64,000 nucleotides of DNA from Nitrosomonadales bacterium. GTDB lineage: Bacteria; Pseudomonadota; Gammaproteobacteria; Burkholderiales; Gallionellaceae. The position numbers were made by a program, and so were the translations under genes. Shown piece by piece: positions 56,413 to 64,000 of the stretch. Where the stretch lies: positions 62,001 to 126,000 of the forward strand of contig JAHFQZ010000005.1 in NCBI GenBank assembly GCA_023259055.1. Direction: 5' to 3'. The notes beneath the pieces were generated by a model. The model saw only the letters and a program-made list of their open reading frames with translations, was not told where the DNA came from and did not search any database. How positions within the stretch are numbered: position 1 is the first letter of the stretch; the number at the start of each line of letters is the position of its first letter.

Positions 56413-59400
56413 ATGGATAACAAGACCGTTTTTGTCAGAACCAGCAAGGGCGAGGATGAGGTGCACAGCAGGACTATGCATCTTCCCGGTGACATCAAAC
56501 GCGCCTTGCTGATGGTGGATGGAAAGGCAACTTTCGGTGAAATCAACAAGCATGCTGCGCCCAGCCTGCGGCTCGGCCTCGAAGCGATGCTTCAAGGGTT
56601 GGAAAAGGATGGATACATTGCAGACAAAGCCAAGTCAGGCAATATTCCCAAAATGCCAGTACCACCCAGGATGTCAGTTCCTCCCAGGATGTCGGTCCCA
56701 CCCAGAATGGCTACACCGCATAAAGCCCAACCGGTAGATGAAGGTGCCGGCGATTTGGATTTTATGTCTGGGTTTAGTGCATCTCCTTCGAAAGCACCGG
56801 CATCAGAGCCGGACGAGGCAGCAGCGAATGCCGAGAAATTAAAGGCGGATGCCGAAGCAATAGCCAAACAGGAAGTCGAGGCAGCGAAATTAAAGGCGCA
56901 ACAGGAAGCCGAGGCCATACTTCATAAAGCTGAACAGGAGGCCGCCAGAATCCGGGAAGAAGCAGAACTCGAAAAGCAACGGGTAGCGGCCAAGGCCAAG
57001 GCTGAAGCTCAAACGCGTTCGTTGATCGAAGCCAAGGCAAGACAGGAGATTGAGGCGGCGCGGATCAAGGCTGAAAACGAGGCGCGCGCACGCGCGGAAG
57101 AAAAAGCCAGGCAGGAAATCGAAATCGCCAGATTGCAGGCGCAGCAAGAGGCTGAGGCAGCACGCATCAAGGCAGCACAGGAAGTTGCCAAAGCGCGCGA
57201 AGAAACGGCAGCCAGCTTGAGGGCGCGGCAAAAAGCAGAAGCGATGCTGATTAAGCAGGCCAATGAGTTGAATGAAGCGGATAAACCGAGGCCGGGCGTT
57301 GCATCGACATCACGCACTACCAGTGCGACAGTGTTGTTTTTTGATGTGGTTGGGTATACCAGGCTACCAGTAAACAAACAGATCGAAATCAAAAAACAAT
57401 TCAATGAGCTGGTTTCCGCTTGCCTGAGAGTTGAGGTAGAAGATGAACGCATCATTCTTGATACTGGCGATGGTGCGGCAATAGGTTTTTTGCAGCACCC
57501 GGAAGATGCGCTGGAAGTGGCGATGAAGTTTCGCACAGCTGTCATAGCCAATCAGCACCTGGATTTTCCGGATCTGAAAGTGCGCATCGGTATTCACCTT
57601 GGCCCCATCAATATCGCCAAGGATATGAATGGCCGGAGCAACATGGTCGGCGACGGGATCAATGATGCACAGCGCGTGATGAGCTTCGCCGGCATTGACC
57701 AGATTTATATTTCACGTGCTTATTATGATTTTGTTTCGCGGCTGAAAGATGAATACGCCGACATGTTCCGTTATCGCGGTATGCAGGAAGATAAACATGG
57801 TCGCGAGCATCCGGTCTATGAGTTTGTGGGATCTGCACCTGTTGGTAACACTGAGCTGTCGCAAGCCAGTGGGTCGTATGGAGAGGTACAGTCAAACCCT
57901 TTTTATTCTTCCGCTGGTACAGCCTCTCCGGTCAAACCGGATACATTTGCTTTCGAATCATTTCGTGTTGATGAGCCACAGTCTGTAGTCAATCAGCAAA
58001 TAGCCGATCAGCCTGCGCATAAAACCAGTCCAGCTGGCACATCCTCTGCTGCCAAACCTGAGACATTTTCATTTGATTCGTTCAAAATCGAATTACCTGA
58101 GACGCCTGTCGAGTCGCCAACAAAAGAGAAAGTCAGCCCGGCACAACAACAGGAAGATGATGCGAGCGCAGCTCGGCATCCAGAAACCCGGAAGCCTGTT
58201 AAACAAGAAACTTCTCCGATTATCGCTAGTAAACCGGCCGGTGATAAGCCCAGCCAGGAAGAAATTCAGCGGGAAACGCAAGAGCGTATCGAGACTGAAA
58301 AGCGTATGGAGGAGGAGTCGCTGGCAGCCAAAAAACATACTGAGTCTCAAGCTAAGACTCATGCTGAAGCAGAACAGCGCGCGACTGAAGCTGCCAGAGC
58401 CGAAATAGAACAAGCCGCAAAGCAGGTTAAATATTCTGTTGATGCCGCACCGGTATCCCATGTGGCTAAAACAGCCCGGGTTGTGAGAGTCAGGCGCAAG
58501 CCATTTTCACTGGGAAGGCTGGTGGGATTCATGTTCAAGCTGGGTGTATTCCTGTTGGTGTTGCTGCTGGGTGTGTTGTTTATCGCACCGTATGTATTGC
58601 CGATGCGGGACTATATGCCCCAGGTCGAAAAGTTTCTGTCCACAAAATTACGTCAACCGGTTCATATTGGTCACTTGTCTGGGCGTATTCTGCCCGTGCC
58701 GCGTTTGGAATTGGGTGAGATATATATTGGCGATGTGAAGCAATTTCAAGTGGAACAGGCGCTAATAAATTTTGCCATTACAGGGCTGATCATTGAGGCA
58801 AAGCCCATCGACAGTATCGAGTTTCAGGGAGTCAAGGTAAGTGGCGCGGGATTGCAAAAGGTTTCTGTGTGGATGCAACAACTGGCTGCTGACAATCAAT
58901 ATCCGGTTGCGCGCATGGTGATCAGCCGCGGCACGCTGGATGCGGATGCTGTGAAATTATCTGGTGTTGAAGGCGTACTGGATTTCAATAAGATTGGCGA
59001 ATTCACCAAAGCCAATCTGCGCTCGAATGACGGCAAATATAAGCTGGATATCGACGCTGCCTTGGGTAACAAGCTGCCAGTAACCATAACGTTGCGTGAT
59101 AGCACGTTGCCTTTGCTGCCGAATTGGCCGTTTGAGGAGTTGACCGCGAAGGGCATGTTAAGCAACAACGATTTATCGATAAGCGAATTTGATGGCCGGA
59201 TTATTGGGGGAGGGTTGCAAGGCGATGCGAGCATCAACTGGCACTCGGGCTGGGTTGTGCAGGGAAATATGGTGGCTAAAACATTTCCTATGCAGCGCTT
59301 GAATAAACTATTGGAGGGCAATGTTGAAGGCAAGGCGCGATTTAAAATGTCATCGGTAGATCTGGCTGGCCTTGCTGACTCGGCGACGCTGGATGGAAGC

Positions 59401-59718
59401 TTCATGGCCAAGAACGGGACGATCAGCGGCATGGACATTGTTGCGACTGCCCGTACGCGCAGCAGGGAACACTTGCCGGGCGGCAGGACGCACTTCGATG
59501 AGCTCAGCGGCATCGTAACGTATAGCAACAACGCCATTCACTTCAAACAAATTAATATCACTACGGATGTGTTGAATGCGAACGCTTCACTGGATTTCGA
59601 CAAGCAACAGATTTCCGGCAGCATGATTGCCAAGCTGACGCTTCAGGAAACAATGAAACCGGTTGATCTGCAAATCGGCGGAGCGAGTGACAGCCCCACT
59701 TTACGCTTCGTCCCATAG
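56413..59718 (+). CDS. Class III nucleotide cyclase domain fused to an AsmA-like periplasmic domain
   Basis: A 1101-aa protein. Residues 1-72 (VFVRTSKGEDEVHSRTMHLP) form a small winged-helix-like domain; 80-100 contain three PPRM repeats (18-bp units); 135-295 are a long Ala/Glu-rich coiled coil. The class III cyclase core spans about 302-480 with metal-binding Asp311 (FFDVVGYT) and Asp353 (DTGDGAA) and the transition-state pair Asn417/Arg421 (NDAQR). The usual substrate Lys four residues before Asp353 is Leu, so base specificity is uncertain. A low-complexity linker (490-690) precedes a single TM at about 705-732 and an AsmA-like C-terminus (735-1101) with LPVTITLRDSTLPLLPNWPF and ITTDVLNANASLDFD. 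The architecture is unusual. Confidence 0.9.
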   Translation: MDNKTVFVRTSKGEDEVHSRTMHLPGDIKRALLMVDGKATFGEINKHAAPSLRLGLEAMLQGLEKDGYIADKAKSGNIPKMPVPPRMSVPPRMSVPPRMATPHKAQPVDEGAGDLDFMSGFSASPSKAPASEPDEAAANAEKLKADAEAIAKQEVEAAKLKAQQEAEAILHKAEQEAARIREEAELEKQRVAAKAKAEAQTRSLIEAKARQEIEAARIKAENEARARAEEKARQEIEIARLQAQQEAEAARIKAAQEVAKAREETAASLRARQKAEAMLIKQANELNEADKPRPGVASTSRTTSATVLFFDVVGYTRLPVNKQIEIKKQFNELVSACLRVEVEDERIILDTGDGAAIGFLQHPEDALEVAMKFRTAVIANQHLDFPDLKVRIGIHLGPINIAKDMNGRSNMVGDGINDAQRVMSFAGIDQIYISRAYYDFVSRLKDEYADMFRYRGMQEDKHGREHPVYEFVGSAPVGNTELSQASGSYGEVQSNPFYSSAGTASPVKPDTFAFESFRVDEPQSVVNQQIADQPAHKTSPAGTSSAAKPETFSFDSFKIELPETPVESPTKEKVSPAQQQEDDASAARHPETRKPVKQETSPIIASKPAGDKPSQEEIQRETQERIETEKRMEEESLAAKKHTESQAKTHAEAEQRATEAARAEIEQAAKQVKYSVDAAPVSHVAKTARVVRVRRKPFSLGRLVGFMFKLGVFLLVLLLGVLFIAPYVLPMRDYMPQVEKFLSTKLRQPVHIGHLSGRILPVPRLELGEIYIGDVKQFQVEQALINFAITGLIIEAKPIDSIEFQGVKVSGAGLQKVSVWMQQLAADNQYPVARMVISRGTLDADAVKLSGVEGVLDFNKIGEFTKANLRSNDGKYKLDIDAALGNKLPVTITLRDSTLPLLPNWPFEELTAKGMLSNNDLSISEFDGRIIGGGLQGDASINWHSGWVVQGNMVAKTFPMQRLNKLLEGNVEGKARFKMSSVDLAGLADSATLDGSFMAKNGTISGMDIVATARTRSREHLPGGRTHFDELSGIVTYSNNAIHFKQINITTDVLNANASLDFDKQQISGSMIAKLTLQETMKPVDLQIGGASDSPTLRFVP

Positions 59719-59752
59719 GTGGCTGTATTCTTCACTGGCAATGACTGGTTGC

Positions 59753-60910
59753 TCAATCCGGTGAAGCCAGCTTCACCGTCAGGTGTTGCCTCACTTGTTT
59801 TTTTCCACGCATCACGGTCAGGCTGACTGTATCTCCAGGCTGGTGCATTTCCAGGGCTTCAAACAAGTCGTCTGTATTCTCGACGGCACGGTCGTCGATG
59901 GCGACAATGACATCGCCGGCCACGATGTTTCCAGACGAATTCCGATAAAACGGTTTCAGGCCGGCAATTCCCGCAGGCCCTTCCTGCACCACGTCAAGCA
60001 CTGCTACGCCATTATTAAGTCCAAGCGCCGGAAGGAACTGTGCCGGGGCATACTGTGCTCCGAGCACCGGGCGCTCGAATTTTCCGTCCCTGATCAGGCG
60101 AGGGACGATGCGGTTTACCTCATCAACCGGAATGGCGAAACCGATGCCGGCTGATGCTCCGGATGGGCTGTAGATCGAGGTGTTAACCCCGATTAACCGC
60201 CCGGTGGAATCGAGCAGCGGGCCGCCCGAATTGCCCGGGTTGATGGCTGCATCGGTCTGGATGACGCCGCGTATCTTGCGCTGCGTGGCTGATTCTATCT
60301 CGCGGTTCAGCGCGCTGATGATACCGGTGGTGAGGGTCTGGTCGAGGCCGAAGGGATTCCCGATGGCATAGACACGCTGTCCGACGACTAGGTCGCGGCT
60401 GGTGCCGATGGAAATGGGCTTAAGCTTCTCGCGGGGTGCATCGATTTGCAGTACGGCGAGGTCGCGGTCGGGGAAGGCACCGACCAGGCGGGCTTTCCAA
60501 GTGCTCTGGTCATGGAGTGTGATTGTCGCCGCATTTGCACCCTGGATTACATGGAAATTGGTGACGATGCGTCCTTGCTCATCCCAAACGAAACCGCTTC
60601 CTGTCCCGTGCGGAACTTGCATGACATCAAGCGAGAAAAAATCGCGCGTGTACTCGAGTGTCGTGATATGCACGACCGACGGCGAGGCCGACTTGAACAG
60701 CGCGATGTTCGCCTTCTCATCCTCTCCAAGCGGGCCGCGGGGGGTTACCGCACGCGGCGTAGCGGCAACCGCAGCGTGTGCGTTGGAAATGCCTGAGAGC
60801 GATGCCGGCCACCATGCTGGCAAGAGTGCGCCGTTCATCAAGCTGACAAGAACGGCGAAAAACAGATGCCTGAGCGATATCAGGATGCGAAAATTACGGA
60901 GAGCGTCCAT
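59753..60910 (-). CDS. Periplasmic serine protease, DegP/DegQ type with one PDZ
   Basis: A 385-aa HtrA-family protease. The N-terminal signal or anchor is HLFFAVLVSLMNGALLPAW. Catalytic triad His120 (TNFHVIQ), Asp150 (DRDLAVL) and Ser228 (PGNSGGPL). A single C-terminal PDZ domain with GVAVLDVVQEGPAGIAGL. One PDZ makes it nearer DegS or HtrA-like proteins than two-PDZ DegP. It follows the aminotransferase gene on the same strand with 27 bp between, so the two are probably co-transcribed. Confidence 0.93.
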   Translation of the reverse strand: MDALRNFRILISLRHLFFAVLVSLMNGALLPAWWPASLSGISNAHAAVAATPRAVTPRGPLGEDEKANIALFKSASPSVVHITTLEYTRDFFSLDVMQVPHGTGSGFVWDEQGRIVTNFHVIQGANAATITLHDQSTWKARLVGAFPDRDLAVLQIDAPREKLKPISIGTSRDLVVGQRVYAIGNPFGLDQTLTTGIISALNREIESATQRKIRGVIQTDAAINPGNSGGPLLDSTGRLIGVNTSIYSPSGASAGIGFAIPVDEVNRIVPRLIRDGKFERPVLGAQYAPAQFLPALGLNNGVAVLDVVQEGPAGIAGLKPFYRNSSGNIVAGDVIVAIDDRAVENTDDLFEALEMHQPGDTVSLTVMRGKKQVRQHLTVKLASPD

Positions 60911-60937
60911 GCTTCATGCATGCCATGGAGTAGCTTT

Positions 60938-62131
60938 TCAGGCAATCGCCTTGTGCATTCGTTCCAGCGCCTGCTTGAGATTATCCATCGACGTGGCGAA
61001 CGACAGGCGGACATAGCCTTCGCTACCGAAGGCCGAGCCTGGTACAACAGCAACCCCTCCTTGTTCCAGCAGGTATTCGGAAAGCGCAATGTCGGTCGCG
61101 GCCTTGATCGTACCGCGCTGATGCAGCCTGGCTATTGCCGCGCGCATGTCCGGGAAGGCATAGAACGCGCCGCCCGCCATGATGCATTTCACGCCAGGAA
61201 TCCTGTTCAGCTCGTTCACCACGAACACATGCCGCTCGCGGAACGCCTTGAGCATAGGCGTGATGCAGCCCTGGTCGCCGTTCAATGCCGCTTCAGCAGC
61301 CACCTGCGAAATAGAAGTCGGATTCGAAGTGCTCTGCGACTGCACGTTCTCCATCGCGGTGATGATGTTCTCCGGTCCCGCTGCGTAGCCGATGCGCCAG
61401 CCGGTCATGGAATAGGCTTTGGACACGCCGTTAAGCACCATGGTGCGCGGGTACAGGTCGGGGCAGGCATTCAGGATATTGGCGAACTTCGCATCGGTCA
61501 GTGCGATATGCTCATACATATCATCGGTAGCGATCAGGATGTTCGGGTGTTTGCGCAGCACCTCACCCAGCGCCTTCAACTCCTCAAAGGTATACACCGC
61601 GCCGGACGGATTGCTCGGGCTGTTGATCACCACCATTCTTGTTTTCGGCGTGATCGCAGCGGCGAGTTGCGCGGCGGTCATCCTGAAACCCTGCTCGATG
61701 CCTGCCTGTACGACTACCGGCTTGCCTTCCGCAATGATCACGATGTCGGGATATGAAACCCAATAGGGGGCGGGGATGATGACTTCATCACCGGGATTGA
61801 TGACGGCCAGCGCAAGGTTGAAAAAACTCTGTTTGCCGCCGCAGGAAACCAGGATCTGCTTCGCCGTGTAGTCCAGCCCGTTGTCGCGCTTGAACTTCGC
61901 GATGACCGCGGCCTTGAGCGACGGCGTGCCGCCGACGGCGGTGTATTTGGTGAAGCCCTTGTTGATCGCGCCGATCGCCGCATCCTTGATATGCTGCGGC
62001 GTATCGAAATCCGGTTCGCCCGCACCCAGCCCGATAATGTCTTTTCCCTCGGCTTTCAGTTTCGCTGCCCGGGCGGTTACAGCGAGAGTGGGGGAGGGCT
62101 TGATAGCTTGTACGCGAGTCGAGAGATTCAA
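60938..62131 (-). CDS. Aspartate aminotransferase, class I
   Basis: A 397-aa PLP enzyme (family I-gamma, AspC/AatA-like). MNLSTRVQAIKPSPTLAVTARA is the family N-terminus; SPSNPSGAVYTFEEL, Lys238 in GVSKAYSMTGWRIGYAAGP binding PLP, and SFATSMDNLKQALERM at the end. The conserved active-site Arg occurs in YVRLSFA. It transfers amino groups between aspartate and 2-oxoglutarate; the exact amino-acid specificity cannot be fixed. ATG 62131 is the expected start. Confidence 0.95.
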   Translation of the reverse strand: MNLSTRVQAIKPSPTLAVTARAAKLKAEGKDIIGLGAGEPDFDTPQHIKDAAIGAINKGFTKYTAVGGTPSLKAAVIAKFKRDNGLDYTAKQILVSCGGKQSFFNLALAVINPGDEVIIPAPYWVSYPDIVIIAEGKPVVVQAGIEQGFRMTAAQLAAAITPKTRMVVINSPSNPSGAVYTFEELKALGEVLRKHPNILIATDDMYEHIALTDAKFANILNACPDLYPRTMVLNGVSKAYSMTGWRIGYAAGPENIITAMENVQSQSTSNPTSISQVAAEAALNGDQGCITPMLKAFRERHVFVVNELNRIPGVKCIMAGGAFYAFPDMRAAIARLHQRGTIKAATDIALSEYLLEQGGVAVVPGSAFGSEGYVRLSFATSMDNLKQALERMHKAIA

Positions 62132-62335
62132 GATATTTCCTTGCTGTTTTAACGAGAGGGCGAATTATACCTGCACCGTAAAAAGAGTGAATCGGTGATG
62201 GTGAATAGCCTGGTTGCGGCTGGCCGATAACTGGCGGAGAATCTGACTAATAAAATGCCTGAATCTTCATACCGCTCAGGGTACTCTGCGGTAGCATGTT
62301 TTATCCCTTCATAACAGGTGCAGGAGTGCATAATT

Positions 62336-63250
62336 ATGGCCATTATGATTCCCGTTACATCATTTGTTGCCGCACATGCAGTCATGCAAGGTTTGCCGAG
62401 ACTGCTATTGATAATGGGGTTGATGTTCTGCTCCGGTGCAAATGCTGTTCCTCCCGATACGCAGGCCGAAGTCGGCTATATGTTCGATGACAACGTGACA
62501 CGCGCAAAGGACGGGGTAAATAAACTTGGCGATCGATCCTATGGTGTGAATCTGAGCCAGCCCGTCGTCTTCCCGATTGCCGACCATGAGCGTGTTTTGC
62601 TGACGGGCTCTGTGGGCGGGGAGATGTTTGATCGCTACAAGGGATTGAGCCGCTTGACCGGAGCCGTTCATGGCGAGATCCAATATCGCAGTTCAGCAGA
62701 ATTCGATACCCCGATTTTTGCGCTCTATGCAAGAATTACTGCGGAACAGTATCAATCCCGGCTGCGCGACGGATTCCGTTATTCGGCGGGCATTTCGATG
62801 CGACAGGCGGTGACTGACCGCATCCGGATTTTTGGCGCCGTGGCCCATAACGAACGCAATGGCAACAGCGTGGTGTTCGACAACAAGGACAATTCTGCGC
62901 GCATCAACCTGGACTACTCGCTGGGTGCCAACAGTACGATATATCTGGGCGGCGAATATCGTCGCGGTGATCTGGTGATATCGGGCTCACCGGTGTGGAG
63001 TGCCTATAATTACAATGCATATACTGAAGACGATGCCTTCTCCAGCGGGCAGATTTACATCTTCCGATTTGACGGCACTACCACGCTTTCAACGCTCGGC
63101 TACAACTTGAGGATAGGCGCACGCGATTCCATTGATTTTTCCTGGAGGCGGGCAAGCTCATCGGTGAGCTATGTGACGCCCTACTGGAGCAATGCTGCTT
63201 TGAGCTATGTCACCAATCAATATTCTGCTGCATATCTGAAGCGTTTCTAG
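62336..63250 (+). CDS. Predicted outer-membrane beta-barrel protein
   Basis: A 304-aa protein. ATG 62336 follows CAGGAG; GTG 62318 is an alternative. A long hydrophobic N-terminus (LPRLLLIMGLMFCSGANA) is a signal peptide. The mature part starts VPPDTQAEVGYMFDDNVTRA, and alternating aromatic/polar strands with many Gly and Tyr run to YSAAYLKRF, a terminal aromatic. It resembles the outer-membrane beta-barrel proteins often paired with FecR-domain genes. The convergent FecR-domain gene lies 13 bp away. Confidence 0.75.
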   Translation: MAIMIPVTSFVAAHAVMQGLPRLLLIMGLMFCSGANAVPPDTQAEVGYMFDDNVTRAKDGVNKLGDRSYGVNLSQPVVFPIADHERVLLTGSVGGEMFDRYKGLSRLTGAVHGEIQYRSSAEFDTPIFALYARITAEQYQSRLRDGFRYSAGISMRQAVTDRIRIFGAVAHNERNGNSVVFDNKDNSARINLDYSLGANSTIYLGGEYRRGDLVISGSPVWSAYNYNAYTEDDAFSSGQIYIFRFDGTTTLSTLGYNLRIGARDSIDFSWRRASSSVSYVTPYWSNAALSYVTNQYSAAYLKRF

Positions 63251-63263
63251 TGCCCAGCAATTG

Positions 63264-64000
63264 TTAATAATCGCGCCGTGGTGTGCTGTAGGCATCGTTG
63301 TCGAACACAAACGGCGTGGTCCGGCCAACCAGCGCTTCGATCAATGCCAGCTCCTGATCGGTATGGTTGATCATCGGCGCGTTGCGGATGTTCTTTCCTT
63401 GTTCCGCATCTTTCACAATATAAAGCGGCCTGTCGTGGTGCTTCGATTCGACGGTTGTTTTGCTTTCAGGGTCAGCGTTGGCTGCGATATCCGTGATTCC
63501 GTAACAGGTACAAAAGTAAGTCTGCTCCGGATCTGATTCCACATAAAAACCTGTGCCGCGGATACCGATAGTCGCGGCCGCAGTGCTGACCCGCATCTGG
63601 GTATTGCGCGATACCGACAGCAGCTTACCGGTCAGCAACCTCAGGCCGTTAATCAGCAATGAGCCGGACGCATTTTTCGCCGACTCCATAACAAGGTGGC
63701 TGCCGCCACGCAGGATCATGGAATGGTTACCGTTGACCACGAAGATGATCTCGCTGTCCTTCGATGTCTGCATCGTGTCGCCGGGGTTGATCCGGGTTTC
63801 CAGTGTTGCCTCCTTCCCGTTAACCGTGGCTTGACCGGAAATGCTGTAAATAGATTGACCGGCAGGAAGCCTGGTAGGCCTGCTGCCGAAGATGCTGGCA
63901 GCCAGCGCATTGGCACCGGGCAATCCAGACGAGAATAATCCGGCCGCGAGAGCCTGAATCAACAGCCTCCTGCGCGGGTCTTCAGCTTCATTCAGGCGTT
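63264..64000 (-). CDS. FecR-domain protein, 5' end beyond the window
   Basis: Runs off the right edge; the open frame continues upstream as RLNEAEDPRRRLLIQALAAG, so the true start is outside. That stretch is a Tat-like or long signal sequence. The FecR domain is at residues about 45-140 from the first in-window codons: GQATVNGKEATLETRINPGD, TSKDSEIIFVVNGNHSMILRGGSHLVM and TAAATIGIRGTGFYVE (the conserved TPxAxxGIRGT-type motif). CTCYGITDI adds Cys residues. FecR proteins relay signals to ECF sigma factors, but stand-alone periplasmic forms like this one may have a structural role. Confidence 0.88.
   Translation of the reverse strand, partial: RLNEAEDPRRRLLIQALAAGLFSSGLPGANALAASIFGSRPTRLPAGQSIYSISGQATVNGKEATLETRINPGDTMQTSKDSEIIFVVNGNHSMILRGGSHLVMESAKNASGSLLINGLRLLTGKLLSVSRNTQMRVSTAAATIGIRGTGFYVESDPEQTYFCTCYGITDIAANADPESKTTVESKHHDRPLYIVKDAEQGKNIRNAPMINHTDQELALIEALVGRTTPFVFDNDAYSTPRRDY

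Overview
This window is a piece of a Gram-negative chromosome, most likely a betaproteobacterium of the Nitrosomonadales/Gallionellaceae kind (inference from gene order, GC-rich codon use and dispersed palindromic repeats; no rRNA is present to confirm it). The conserved blocks sdhCDAB-sdhE-gltA-sucA-sucB and tRNA-Leu-tig-clpP-clpX-lon-hupB-tRNA-Val-tRNA-Asp-ppiD are typical of that class. Nothing looks like a prophage, plasmid, CRISPR array or intact insertion sequence.

Layout. 1-7 kb: a type I restriction-modification locus (3' end of hsdM, rhuM, hsdS, an unrecognised gene, hsdR). 7-15 kb: small genes (slyX, a glutathione S-transferase, lipoproteins, a secreted Cys-rich protein), a Ser/Thr kinase fused to a cyclic-nucleotide-binding domain, a YihY/BrkB membrane protein and a poxvirus-type topoisomerase IB. 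15-26 kb, all on the minus strand: Tex, a RimK-like ATP-grasp protein, PolX, a macro-domain protein, a hypoxanthine-DNA glycosylase, an alpha/beta hydrolase and the complete AmmeMemoRadiSam set (amrB-amrA-amrS). 26-32 kb: secreted and lipoprotein genes and a minus-strand run of hemerythrin, DUF2249, NnrS-like membrane protein and SirB2-like protein. 32-41 kb: central carbon metabolism (succinate dehydrogenase with its assembly factor, citrate synthase, 2-oxoglutarate dehydrogenase E1 and E2). 41-42 kb: a repeat-bounded segment, then an AcuI/YhdH oxidoreductase. 42.7-51.2 kb: tRNA genes and the protein quality-control block. 51-64 kb: FabI, a CHASE-PAS-PAS-GGDEF-EAL protein next to a bacteriohemerythrin, tRNA-Asn, a large class III cyclase/AsmA-like fusion, a periplasmic DegP/Q-type protease, an aminotransferase, an outer-membrane protein and a truncated FecR-domain gene at the right edge.

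How the genes fit together. The TCA genes form one compact cluster with overlapping start and stop codons; no E3 (lpd) gene follows sucB. The tig-clpP-clpX-lon-ppiD block covers nascent-chain folding, ATP-dependent proteolysis and periplasmic folding, and lon has a good match to a sigma-32 promoter. Several proteins bind or make nucleotide second messengers (kinase-cNMP fusion, cyclase-AsmA fusion, GGDEF-EAL protein), and two hemerythrins suggest oxygen or nitric-oxide sensing.

Most unusual points: (1) a segment bounded by two 139-bp inverted repeats differing at one base, holding about 12 copies of the heptamer AAAACCC (GGGTTTT on the other strand) and a small AT-rich gene, sitting where lpd is often found; (2) a predicted class III cyclase joined through one membrane helix to an AsmA-like region; (3) palindromic repeats that enter genes or intercistronic gaps, supplying the hsdS C-terminus, part of the SucB linker and, in one case, a ribosome binding site; (4) a duplicated 3' fragment of the sirB2-like gene.
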